64,000 bases of DNA, from assembly GCA_021234155.1 (NCBI GenBank), contig JAJEKV010000051.1:8884105-8948104 (forward strand), given 5' to 3'. Made by a program: the position numbers and the translations under genes. Positions 46,835 to 59,898 of the stretch are shown in pieces. The notes below the pieces were generated by a model. It saw nothing but the letters and a program-made list of their open reading frames with translations. It was not told where the DNA came from and searched no databases. How positions within the stretch are numbered: position 1 is the first letter of the stretch; each line of letters begins with the position of its first letter. The stretch comes from Isoetes taiwanensis (Eukaryota > Streptophyta > Lycopodiopsida > Isoetales > Isoetaceae).

Positions 46835-47879
46835 TTAAGCCTGAGACATCATATTATTTATTCAAGCCTTCAGTTAATTGAATATAAGAATGTTTGTTCT
46901 TTATTGTTGAATTCCAACAATTCTGATTTTTGAATTGTTGTAACGTGCTTGATTTATATAGAATGTTTATGTTACTTAATGATGAATTTCAAGGGCTGCT
47001 TAAATTTAACAGATTCTTGCTGTTAACAATGTTAAGCCGGTTGATCTTGAAGAAAATGAGGGAGAAAAGCCCCCGCTAAGGATGTTCCGCTTGACATGTA
47101 AAATGCTTTAAAATTTATTATTTGACTTGTATTTGCTGTAGAATGGACTATCTTTGTCTATGTGCACATAGCAAAATCGTTGTTCAAAACGGTTCCACTT
47201 GATGCTTAAAAATGCATATGGCCTTGTTTAATGTCAATGTGATGATTACTTTTTCATGTACTTATATCTTCTCCTATGTATCTGAACTAAACTATCTCTC
47301 TCTATGTGCGCATAGGCTATGTGCAATGTATCTTGCAATCTTGTATCATAAAAGCCCTTGTTTTTACTTTGACTACATTATTTTCCCGTCTTTCAAAAGC
47401 AGTCCTTTTCAATGTGCAACTTTTATTTTCTGTACTTTGTATTAAAAAATATGCTGAAAGTATCAAATTTAGTATTTTTGAAAAAGAAATTTGCAATTGC
47501 ACTACGTGTCATTAGTGTGTTTCAACTGTCATCTTGTTAAGAGGAGTATCGGCCACTGCATCCAAGTCCCAAACTCTTGCTAGAAAGAAAAGCTAAAATG
47601 ATAATAGTTCAGGAAAAATAGTTTATGTGATGCCATTGCCATTGTAGACTTCTTAGTGACAAACTTCAGTAGAAAAGTGAACAAGATCTTCATCATTCTT
47701 CCAGCCAAATCCAACTACAAAAGCAAAGGGAACAATGGAAATAAAATTTCGTAACTGCAGCTAACTAGTACCCTGTTAGCAGTAAAGGTATACTGGGATT
47801 TTCAGTTCATCATTTATTCCCACTATACCTCTTGCCCTTCTAGTTAGATTTAACTAAAGAATGAGGAGAAGAATTCTGC
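46835..47879. other. No gene recognised; AT-rich spacer
   Basis: Contains two similar stretches (about 47140-47180 and 47280-47320) with CTATGTGC-CATAG, and only short open frames. Confidence 0.45.
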
Positions 47880-49670
47880 AATTGCTTGAATGTATGTCAA
47901 CATCTCACCCAGACAGGATACAAGCCCCATCACTCAACCACCATTGGTCACATCTTCACACTGCGGACTCTGGTTGAAGACAACAGGTACTGCCGATAGG
48001 ACCTGTATTGTTGTTTCGACTTGGCCAAAGCCTTTGACAATGTGCCTCGGGAAAAGTTATAGGCAAGATTGCAACAGTTGAGGGTTCCTGTAGATCTGCA
48101 GAATGCAATGTACATGCAGAATACGACAAGCCAACCATTCGATAGCAGTATCAGGGTTCGCTTGGGATTCCCTCTCTCTCCAACACTGTTTGGGCACTGA
48201 TTAGTTGGAGAGCTGGCTTGCTGGCAATAGGGGCAATGGAGCTCACCTTCTGCACCAGATCATCAAGCAGTTAATATATGCTGATGATCTGGATCTCCTA
48301 GGTTACACTCCAACGGATATACAATGCCATCTCTATGCCCTGGACATATTCTGCAAGGAGACTGATATCCTCATCAACCTGGCCAAGACTAAGGTGGTCC
48401 TCTTATCATCCTCACGCCAGCCGAAGCCCCCTCCTTTAGTTACCACAGACAAAATGTGGAAGTGACGCCCATCTACAAATATTTGGGAGTGGATTCCTTC
48501 TACTATGCACTGAGACACTTCCATTCGGCTACAAGTGACAGCGGGCTGGAAGGCACTATATGCAATGCAGAATAACAATCAAAGAGCGGAGATGCATGAT
48601 TGGGCCCATCAGTTGCATCTGTTCAGGGTCTTAGTGGAACCCTTCCTTTTATATAAGATCGAAGCATAGGGCCCGATGGTGTCCCTCGCTACCTAGAATG
48701 ACTCAAAGCAGGTGCAGAAAGCCTTCTTAGCACGGGCATTGGGGGTGAAGTCCACGGTTCCATATGAAATTCTGTTGCATAAAATGGGCTTCTTGCCTCT
48801 TCAGGGGGTATCCTTGATCGTCAATCATCTACTTTCAGAAGGTGATCAATATGGACGATGCTCGGCTCCCTAACCTAGCTTATACTATGGCAATGGGGTC
48901 GCAGTGCCTCAAGGTTTGATGGAGGGAAAAGAGAGCACAGTGCCTGGTCAGATGAAATGTGCAAGAGCACACATGCAAATAGAGGCAGATCGCCATAGCT
49001 TGAGGTAGTACCTTGACGCTTGCATCTTCAGCAAGCTCTAAGATGCTAGCATCTTTGAACAGGTCAAGACAATACACTACTAGTGCCACATAAACCCCAC
49101 ATTATAACGGAACCCACAATGCTACTTGCGTACGCATTTGCCTACGAAAAGGTGCACTCATTGCCTCAATTTGCATGGGTGCACATCGCCTTCAAATTGA
49201 GACCGGCAGATGGATTGGGGAGCTGTGCCAGGACAGGGTTTGTCAATGCTATCAAATGGGAGCTGTTGAGGATGAATGCCATATCCTTCAAAGTTATCAA
49301 GCGTATGATCAAATTCGGACATGCTATGCTGAGTTGGTCAGGCCTGGCCAGCTACTACATGTGATATTGAGTACGGCTTTCGTGCGATGCTGGGATCATA
49401 GTTTCAGGAAGTCATGGATATGCAAGAACAACTATATCCTCGAACACACACTTGACACTTGAAATATATATGTATATTTGATGATGATGTATATTTGTAC
49501 AATTTGATAGCATTCTTATTACTACCACATTTTTCCCCTCAAAAACCCTTCGGGGCGGAGTTTTTAACTCGGACAGTAATAAGTCGGTTGCGCTCCTTCA
49601 TTGGACCCCATAGGTCGATTGGCCTCCGTGGATGATAAAATCATTCTATTCTGTTCTATTCTAATAAAAT
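47880..49670 (+). mobile_element. 5'-truncated LINE remnant with ATTCT tail (copy B2)
   Basis: RT pieces include CFDLAKAFDNVPREKL near 48010 (catalytic Asp), RLGFPLSPTLFGH near 48160, LIYADDLDLLGYTPTDIQCH near 48270 (Asp pair intact) and STVPYEILLHKMGFLPLQG near 48755. The 3' end reads GGTCGATTGGCCTCCGTGGA, then ATGATAAAATC and an ATTCT-type tail at about 49641-49665. Stops occur throughout. The motifs resemble LINE C and copy B1. Confidence 0.82.
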
Positions 49671-51191
49671 CAATGTAGTATACACAACTAATAGCATTAG
49701 TTTGAATAGAAAAACAATTACATGAATATATATTAGTCCAACTAAGTTATCGAGAGCAATTTGCCACCCTATACAAGTCTATCTTTTACGATGCACCGTC
49801 TACGCCCATCAATAAATATGCAACATGTTTTGGATGTTCTAAAAACCCTTAAAACTCTGACCATAACTATTGTTGTAAGCACAAAATATTTAATAATTAA
49901 TAAACTGAGTATATAGCATCTCCACAATCTGAACTAAAATATATATTGCATTTTTATAGAGCTTTAAATGAAATATGGCATAGAGGATTGTTAAGCCAAA
50001 GCTTCAAAGATTATATGCGAAGCACCAAACATTGCTATATGCAAAGCACGAATGTATGCTTGCTCAGACATGGCAAAAAAAAAACAACAAGAATAAATCG
50101 TCTTATGCACAAATCCTGTTATATGTAGCTCCATATTTTCGAAGCTCCATTCCTAGTGTAGACTTTGATCTCAACAGAAAATTCCCACTACAGCCAGATA
50201 TACCATTGCATCCTTCAAACTCTTCCGGGTGCCTTCTGATCATTAAGCATCAGATGTTTTACTGCACGAGCATCGAATTTTTTACTGTACACGAAGAGGA
50301 TGTGGTAGAAATATGAATGATACTTTGCATTGAAGGTCTGCTCTAGTATCAATGCATTAGTTTGGGTGTCAAAAGACCTGGATGGAGAAGAAACTATGCT
50401 CAACCAAACCCAGCTCTTGCTTTCAAGACAAAAGCAAATTCGGGCTTCCAAAAATATGAAGATTGGAATTTGATATTAGATCTGCCTTGGCCTAAGAGAT
50501 CCATCTGCAAATCTGGTTACTAGTGTGATGGCGCTCAAGGTAGAGCTCGCCATGATCGGCCTTCCTACTAGGGTCTCATGTCTTTAACATGAACGACATG
50601 CCCACAATACCTTTAAAAATTTTTCCAAGTATTTCCTTCAATATAATGGCCACATTTTTAGCCCTAAAAGCCAAATCCTTTCTTATGTGGTTACAGGGAA
50701 TATGCTGGATATATGCTCGAATATGCTCAGAATGTAACACTTACTGGCCTAAACTTGAAATAGCTATTAATCTGTTGGTTGCCCCTATTGTTGGTGAAGC
50801 CCGCCACCCCTGTTCGAACATGCAAAAAGGCATGCTTAATCGGGCATTTTCTTATCCATAAGATTGATTAGGGATTGCTCTGTTTATGATTGGGGTTTTC
50901 GGGTGATGCAAATCTACATGTTATGGTGTAGATATACAGGTCCATTTTTGCAAATCAGTAGTAAATCAGGGAAGAGATTCCAGGTTTCAGAGATTCAACA
51001 TGTGTTTTATTTCTGAGCCACTCTGTACAGCATGTTCTATGTTGCTACTAATCCACAATGTTGCACGAACTTGATGGCGAGGAATAGATGCTATGCTTTG
51101 ATATAGATGCTATGCTTTGATGATCTTGATCAGGAGATGCTGGGCAGCTGTGCATCTCGTTTGTATACCACAATTTTCTGAAATAGGAGAT
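49671..51191. other. No gene recognised
   Basis: AT-rich sequence. The open frames at 50032-50316 and 50589-50861 show no recognisable domains or splice support. Confidence 0.4.
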
Positions 51192-51773
<582 letters not shown>

Positions 51774-52868
51774 TTGACCGGGGAAGAGCCTCTACACCGC
51801 CACCGATCCACAAGAAAAATGAGTTAGAAAACCAATTTATCTATGTGGGAAGGAAGGCGGTGTCATAGGCCACCCTTCGGTTGCTATCCCGTTCCTAGAA
51901 AAATCGATAATAACATAAATTCATGCATAAAGATCAAAGCACAACTTTTAGTCTAAGTATAATCTCATGCTAAGATTAAACACGCTACTTTCGGTTGAAT
52001 GTTTTCAAACGACACACTTGTAAAATACCTTAGGATTTTTGGGAGTGACACAAGTATTAGGAAGCACTGACTATGCCATTTCGTTTCCTCACTTGTATCG
52101 GCCCTACGCACCGGTCTTCAAGCATTTTGCCGGGAGCTTGGCGGCATTACTTGCCTTTTGGATTCGCGGCTTTGCTTGCGGGACCCCAATTTTGCTTGAT
52201 TATTGTTCTTAGATCCCTTTGGTCTACCCATCTTGCCTCTTGGAGATCTGAGATAGAACCTAAAGCAGTGTTTTGCAAGAGACAGCCTCGGCATGCACAT
52301 TGGAGGCCTGACCCGGAACTTCGCTTTTTAAATTCCCCTTGCTTTGTCTCTGCTCAGATCAAGAACCAGCACGGCAGGCGGGAATCATGAGTGATCGGAT
52401 CAGCCTGTTCATCCTATTATGACGAATCTCAACAGTTTTTACTGTTGTAACGAAAAAACTCAGCTATTGGGCGGCCCATTCAAAAACCTAGCGTTAACCT
52501 CTTAGGGTATTTTTTACCAAGGTTTTGCACACCCCAATCTATGCATTCCCATGCACCAACATGTCATAAAAAAACTGTTCTGTCTAGTCTGTGCTGGAAC
52601 ATAGACTTGATACATAATGATATGGTCACAAGAAGGAGACGAATTATTATTTTTGAAGAGCTTAATGAACATAGCTAGGTAGCTTCTGCGCTCACAATTA
52701 CCATTGATTAAAATCCAGTCTATATGACACGCAGATAGGACATGCACAACGCTTGGACATAATGCTGACTCAGGCACTCAAAGATTGTTTGGCACTAGCA
52801 CATGTCATTAAAAACCAGTCCTGACTAGTTTCTGCTGGAATTTCTTTCCTCAGCTACTATTCTAGTCT
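51774..52868. other. Arm sequence right of the left direct repeat; holds an AT-hook-like frame
   Basis: About 1.1 kb present here but missing after the right direct repeat. On the minus strand at 52300-52118 a frame includes GKMGRPKGSKNNNQAKLGS, a good AT-hook core (GRPKGSKN). No start or splice context supports a complete gene, so it may be an exon remnant or chance. Confidence 0.4.
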
Positions 52869-52911
52869 GTGCTAGTATTTCCTTCTCTAGATTCTAGTCT
52901 AGTCTCGTCTT

Positions 52912-52962
<51 letters not shown>
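52869..52962. repeat. Shared 23-base motif and short TAGA array
   Basis: GTGCTAGTATTTCCTTCTCT continuing AGA at 52869-52891 recurs at 57468-57490. A TAGA array of about 12 units follows at 52914-52962. The right arm has the same motif-then-TAGA order. Confidence 0.85.
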
Positions 52963-53120
52963 CAAAATTATACCCTTCCTCCTTCCGCAGGTTAAGGGAC
53001 CTAGTCAGGACTTAAACTAATAAATCCAGGCTAATGCTAAGCTGGGTGCAGTAGGAAACCCAGCAGAACTAGGTCCCTACATACACCCGTAGTATAACAA
53101 AAATATAGAAGTAAAAAACC

Positions 53121-56100
53121 TTACTTGATTAGATATTTGTTGACTTCTTTTGCTTCAAACTTAAGTCCAGGCAGATCCATGATAAGGACTTTTTGTACAT
53201 TACGCTTCAAGGTCTTGACATCAAAACCATTCTTCACGAATTCCAAGATGATCCTGTTTATATCTTGTGCAGCATCACAGGGATTACCATGGATGTACAA
53301 GCTGGGTACAACTTGAGACATGATGACCTTAATGGCCTGTAGGTAGGGTCTGCATCCATCAGCCTTGATATACTTAATTGCGGGAAAAGGGAGCTTCTCT
53401 CTCTTGTCATACTTTCTGGTGACAAAAACTCCATTACTCGCACAAAGAACTTCCAAATTCATGCTTAAGAAGTTGATTTCAGTGCCAATTCTTGTGTCGA
53501 CACACTTTTGTGCACACGCAAATTTTATGCGTTTCTTCCTTGATCTCAAGGTAATTCATATTGTAAATGGTGATGTCGCCACTTTTGGAGAAGAATCTAC
53601 CAGGATTCCCTGCATTAATAAGGCACAAATCATCCATGTACCTGAAAGCTTTTCTAAATAGTTCAATGTCCTTGTATCTTTTTCTTCGGGCCAAATTGAG
53701 GATAAATTGGACTTCATACCAAGCAAGATATAGATTACACCACTGTGGAGAACAAGAAAATCCCATAGCGATCCCGGATTTTTGCCTCCACACTATGCCA
53801 TTGTTAAAAACAAAACAGTTTTGCAGCAGCCAGCAATTCATGTATATGAATTCTTCTTGACTGACTTTATTCCAACAAGCTGGAATTTCCCTTCTTGTGT
53901 CCCACTTTGCCTCAAAATCAGTAGCAGCTCTTTTGTAGCACAAGTAATACCGTTTGTCTTTTTTCTTCATAAAATTGAAGGCAGCATTTATCACTTTGCC
54001 GATAATGGCACATAGACCATCTTCCCCGTCCAAAGGAATAGACTCATAACATTTAGTTATGTCGGCCGTGAAAACATTATATATTTTTTGAGGTAAATTA
54101 ATCAACACCTGGTAGATCGATTCAACTATCCAACATGCATTATACCCCTTGGGGCAAAAGAGCTTCACATGTTTACACATTTCCTCAGTAATGTCTGGCC
54201 AAACAACTAGAATCTGCTTCAGGCCAGCAGAAATTATGCTTGCAACGTCACAAAAAATCGTGTCATGGGCGTTGGTAATCCACCTGAAACTGTGCTTGTG
54301 TGCTTTATATACGGCAAAAAGATATGGTAACCCTCTTTCCGACTCTATATCAACGGGGATAGAACTTCAGCTGACTTCTTTGCCCAACTTCTTTAAGTAC
54401 TTTGCGCAATGGACAAGACCGCGACTTCAAAATCTGGACTTTTGAGCCTTTCCAATGCTTTTGTTCTAACAAGTGCCGGGCACATGAAACAAGGGTTATT
54501 TGTTGCTTTGTCAACCCCTGCAACATATAGATTCTTCTTTATCCAGTGAAGTTCTCGCATTGCTTGGTTGTCATCATACAGTATATAGTAGTTGTATGCC
54601 CCTTTGGGACCTTGAATGTATACTTCCAAGTCTCTTACTAGTCTCTTCCTGAGAGAGTTAGTAATATCATTGATTGTTTGTGGCTCCAAATAGGGGAGCG
54701 AGAATCTGTGCACAAATAAAAACTGCCTCAGTCCATCCAAGACCGCCTGGATACATTCCTTTTTGTCCCATCTTCTGAGCGGGATGTGATTCAGACCCTT
54801 CTTGAGCATCTTTCTCAAATTCCTGTTTTTAACAATGGCCAAATCCATGGTAAGTACATGTCCTTCTTCCTCATTGATAAATTGTCTTAAATGCATGTTT
54901 CTGCATGGACACTTTGGCTCCTTTTCTCCAGCAAAAACAGAGAATGGTTTGTAAAGGAAGTCAGACAGTTTTTCTTTATACCTCCAGCCAAAGCTTGTTT
55001 CTTGCATTATGGTTATCCCATATTCCCCCAAATGGGGAGCCACTTCTTCACGAAAAATGCTTTCTATATGAAAAGCATTCATAAGCTGTGATTGAAACGT
55101 CACATGAACAATCTTTTTCTTTTTCCCACTGACAGATTTTCCAATATTGATTATTCCATTACTTTGCTTTTGCAGAAATTTGATAACCTTGAAGGCTTCC
55201 ACCTGAAAGTATCATAGATAAACACTGTTTTTTAGATACAGACTTGTAAGTGCCATTAATGTAATACAAACGATACTGAGATATATTGCCAACAGTTTAA
55301 TAAAAACCAGACTAAGTTATATTGCAATCAAAGATGACAGTACATAGAAGTAGCCCCAAAAGTGAGCTTTCCGCAATAAATAACAATACTAATGATTTGC
55401 AAACGATGCCACGTTTGTCGAACACAAAGGAAATGGAGATCTCTTCAAAGGTCAAGATGGCGAGGCACAATGTCTTTTTCATAACGGCATGCACTCTTGT
55501 TAACAGAGCATTCCCCAATGTTTACTGTTTTCACCACGCAGTTGGTAGAAGTATGCGCAAGAACATTTACCGGTTGCATCCTCACCAACCGAGGGGGAAA
55601 GAAAGTGCTGACATTAATCAGCTCCTGATCCGAGTCATTTCCCTTCTTGGCAGAGAGGGTGAAGCTACTGTTAGACCTTGCTGTCAGAGAGGAGCCATTA
55701 GGATCAGGTTTTACCATAGCCGACAATCGCACCATTCTGTTATTCCCAAACTTGTTTTGTATGTTGGACTCCTTATCAACTGCGCATTCAATGGCTATGT
55801 TAATCATGTTCTCCCTGAAATGCATGTATCCTATAATGGCAAGTACAGCAGGCTGCAGAACTGTACTCAGCAGACCAACCACGTGCAAGAATGCTTCCTT
55901 TGTAGAGAGGGATGGAAACACCACATCAAGATTGTTAAGGATGTACCATATTGCATGATCCACCCAAGTAATATTGTCCTTGCAGACCACCATATCATCA
56001 TCCCTTCTGTACTTCTTTTTATCACATGCACATTTTATGTATGGACAGAAGGACCTCCACATCCTTCTCACAAAGTAATCATCTCTTCTAGTGTTCCCCA

Positions 56101-56941
56101 CAGCCATATGATTCTTTTGGTTTACATACAAACCATACGGACAGTCACAGTCTTTTTCAAAGACTTTGGTGCCAAAGGGCAAGTCCACAAGATTCTTGTC
56201 AAGGATATGATCCCCTGCCTCCATAATATCCTTAACAGTCTTGACTTGTTCCTTGTCAATATCTGCCAGGTACTCCCACGATTCTTCACTAATTGGGGCC
56301 ATAACTCCCAGATTTTTGCACCTCCACATAGCATTGTCATACTGCCTGGCCAGTGCCTCCACCACATCATTTGTCAGGGCTGGAAACAGGGAGCTGTTTA
56401 CCATGTTTAGCCTGACTACTTCCTTCCTCTGCAATGGCTCAGCATTGTGATTTGCATTACCTCCATTAAGAGGTCTCTCCAGTAGGGCAGTCTTGAAAAT
56501 GCTGTTTCCCAACTTTGGGGTACAACTGTTTCTCTTGGGAATAATCACATCAGAAGCCATGCTTTTGCTGACATTGTTTGTTGCTTCAAGGCAAATATTT
56601 ACCTTTTCAGCCATTGCGCTAAAAAAGTCTTCTCTTTCTGTTCTAGAGAACAGTAGTTCTTGCATGCCATTGTAGGCGTCATCCAGAAGCCCAAAAATAG
56701 CACCTGGTTCTTTCATATAGCCAGCGAGCAATGCTAACCAATGATTGAATCCAAGATATGCTACTGCAGAGTACCTGCTATCAGTGACTTCGAGCTCCTT
56801 GCAGACAATATACTCATGCACTTGGCTATCCCCAAAACAACATAAAACTGCTTGTACAGCCTTGTTTGGGATCTGACAAGTCAGTGCAGAATACCCTAAA
56901 GCAGCAAGGTCTTTATCCCAGCTCTTGCTTCCAGATGCCAT
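53121..56941 (-). pseudogene. Penelope-like element polyprotein/RT, no GIY-YIG domain seen
   Basis: The first exon starts after an acceptor (TTTTCAG) with MASGSKSWDKDL at 56941 and is open for about 500 codons. A second acceptor (ACTTTCAG|GTGGAAGCC) precedes the open stretch ending at 54393. There MLKKGLNHIPLRRWD matches the KGLNF-type motif and VAGVDKATNN the DKG motif of Penelope RTs. Next come GLPYLFAVYKAHKHSFRWIT, TADITKCYESIPLDG (catalytic Asp), KSGIAMGFSCSPQWCNLYLA and FRYMDDLCLIN (YxDD). The thumb-like GTEINFLSMNLEVL to NKYLIK ends with a stop and no endonuclease. A stop and frameshift near 54370-54400 and another shift near 53520 indicate decay. Confidence 0.85.
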
Positions 56942-57067
56942 CTGAAAATATAAATTCTTCACTTTTAGAAAAAGAACTCAGAAATCATGAGACATTTGTT
57001 GGAAACCTTAGACTAAAACCCATCCTTGGATTGGATTAGCAAAAATTTCCTAAGCAAAATAGATAGA

Positions 57068-57467
57068 TTGGCATCTAGTCTTTATAAGTCTAATCTTGAC
57101 CAAGACCAGTAAATCAATAGGCCAGAACCTTGTCTAAGACCTATGTCTTTTTGCCCTAGTCTCCTAGGTAGCCAAGATTAACAAACAAATGTCTAAATTT
57201 CTGGAATAACAGAAAATGTATTGAATGCTTTTAAGCAAAGAGATCTACTCCTTATTACCATAATACACGTATTCAAAACAATAGCAAATCTTCTAATGCC
57301 TGTATAGATCTTTTCCTTTCTTTTGTATCAAAAGCAAACGTTGAGATTGTATTTACCTTGAAAGTTTAATAACCAGAAGATATACAATAATATCATGTAT
57401 AAACGTCACTACACCTGGTTACTTAGCATTTATTCAACACAAAAAAACTTCATCCTGTCCATCAAAT
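57068..57467. repeat. Right direct repeat of the Penelope-like element (pseudo-LTR)
   Basis: 400 bp in the same orientation as 51372-51773. Two TAGA units precede it, and the 23-base motif followed by a long TAGA array comes after. On the minus strand it lies upstream of the polyprotein and probably carries its promoter. Confidence 0.92.
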
Positions 57468-57486
57468 GTGCTAGTATTTCCTTCTC

Positions 57487-57685
<199 letters not shown>

Positions 57686-59051
57686 ATTATTGTCCCTTGT
57701 GCCCTGAGGCCCGTAGATTATTCTAGTAGTACAGAACTACAATACTTAGTAGCTTTCACCACCGGTTTTAACTCGCAGATTAAGAATCTTGATTGTCATA
57801 TGTGAATAGTCATTTATGTTAACATACTCTATCGGTAGCCATGCTTCAGAGCCATTTTTTAAACAAAAGTGATCATATGACACTAAGGAAGTAGTCTCCC
57901 ACTGAGATGCCAACAGAAAATTTCATGTGCCAAGCAAAAGTTAGGCCACAATTATATGAACTGTTAATAATCTGATAATAATTAAATGGCATGGTTGCAG
58001 TCAGTAGCTTTATGCATATAGCATCCATTTTCTTCTCTGATAAACGTCAACCATTTTCAGATATGTAAGATATTTTAGATATGTATCAAGGGAACATTTA
58101 CCTTGGTTCACTACTTGTAGCAGCGGCACCTTCAATGTGTTATTTGATGGTATTTTCTATATGTAATTCACTTGTATTATATTTGCAAAATAAGACATAA
58201 TGGTAATGAATTTTATATTAGATTACAGAAAAGGTGCAAATAAGTTTTTTGCTCTACTTCATTTATTCTGAAGCTTCATAGACCAAACCAGGTCAAATTC
58301 TTTATTCCTAAAAAAGGTTGTTGTCATGCATTTGAACGGGCATAATGAAATAATAGTATATAATGTAGCTATCCTTTTTTTGTATGCCAAAACCTATGAG
58401 TTGCTTTTCAAAGATCTCAGCAAGATCAGGAAGAAAAATAAAGAAATTATGGGGCAGAGCAGTACTTTGTTTGCATTTTTTGGGGTGAATACTTTGTTTC
58501 GATTGGCAGGATGGCCCCCTAATGTAGGCTCATGTTGATCAACGTGACCCAGCAACCAGTAACTTCATGCAACTTTGAGGGGTTTGATCATCTACACCGT
58601 CAAATTGGCACATCCGATGGTGCAAAAAAAAAAAATTTTTCAGCCCACCCAGCAACGGTTTGCCCTTTGAACAACCCAAATAAAGGCAAGACCCTAGCCA
58701 TCCAAAAGAGGCATGTTCTAAAAATGAACATAACTAAAGCCACCTATCATTATCAAATGCCTTTGTTGTTCCTTGGGGCACACCCAAAAATTGGCATCCC
58801 ATAATATAGTCCAATGGTATTTTGTACCGATGGTGAAGGCGCAGAGAATGTCACCTAAAGTGACAATTTTGTTACGTGAAAACCACTTAGATTACATTAT
58901 GTGCCAGAATGTTGAGTAAATGCGTAGAACCTCGAGTAAATGTCCAGAAATATTGAATGCAAAATTTACTAAAACATTCTTTAAAAGAATCAATGCCACG
59001 TATCAACACACGATTAGACTAGGGAGCAAAATGTAATGGTTTTTACGGATA
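57686..59051. other. No gene recognised
   Basis: AT-rich sequence with short frames (58326-58538, 58532-58804) lacking recognisable domains. Confidence 0.4.
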
Positions 59052-59157
59052 GGGGAAAGGCCTCTTACTCGACTTTCCTTGTTGGACAGTGGGACGATGC
59101 AAATCAGTGCAGAGGCCCAGTTGACAACAAGGAAAGTCGAGTAAGAGGCCTTTGCCC
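59052..59157. repeat. Long near-perfect hairpin
   Basis: 59052-59083 and 59126-59157 are inverted copies (GGCCTCTTACTCGACTTTCC and its complement at the core) with about one mismatch in 31 bases and a 42-base loop. It may be a small MITE, a foldback element or a small-RNA precursor. It lies 750 bases upstream of the recombinase gene. Confidence 0.8.
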
Positions 59158-59898
59158 TAACACAAAGGAATGTTGGCTCGCGTTTTGCCACCTCAGCCAC
59201 CACGTCAGCAACAAACCTTTACGAAGTTTTCATTTCTTTCTTTTTGCCAGCTCCCAGATATGATAGTCGTTGGCGCTCGCATCTTCTCTGAGCTTTTAGG
59301 CTTTGCATGCTGCTGCATGCCTTTCAGGGTCATTATTTTTAGCAGCGCCTTGCTTCTTGCTAGCAGTGCCTTAGTTTTTGTTGATTTTCTGGAATTTTGG
59401 AGCAGTGGCTTGTTTTTGCTTCATTTGTGGCGTTGTGGAGACTAGCCGCTTCATTCTTCGTGTTCTTGATTGCAGCTGCTTGATTTTTAGGTTGATTTCT
59501 TGATTTTTAGGTTGATTTTCTTAGTGTTCTTTGATTTTTAGGTTGATTTCTTGCAGATAATGTCTGATGAGTGTCTAGGAGTAATATGCAGAAGGTTATG
59601 AGTCACTTTAGACTCTGTTGTGATGGCGATATATTTTTGTGTTTTTGAGGCTTCTACATCATTTTTTGAAGTTCTAAAGTCGGACTTGTTGTATGTTTTA
59701 GGATAAGTAAGCTAAGTCGTCCATTTATATTTGCTTTTATAACATATTACAGATCTAACTTGTTTATGTGTCTTTTTCAGACTTTTTGAGGCTTTTCCAG
59801 AAGCTTTAAAGATTGTAATGGCATCAAATCGAGTTTTGTTCTACTATTTATTGTCTATACTTATTATGTTTGAAGGTTTTGTGATTTGCCAGACTACT

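Noticed and set aside
55322-56410. A 362-codon plus-strand frame
   Set aside because: It is antisense to the first long PLE ORF, which has splice context and fits the element; this frame has no recognisable motif.
53121-56962. Telomerase reverse transcriptase
   Set aside because: PLE RT is related to TERT, but the KGLNF/DKG-type motifs, short C-terminus and flanking direct repeats fit a mobile PLE, and no TERT RNA-binding domain is seen.
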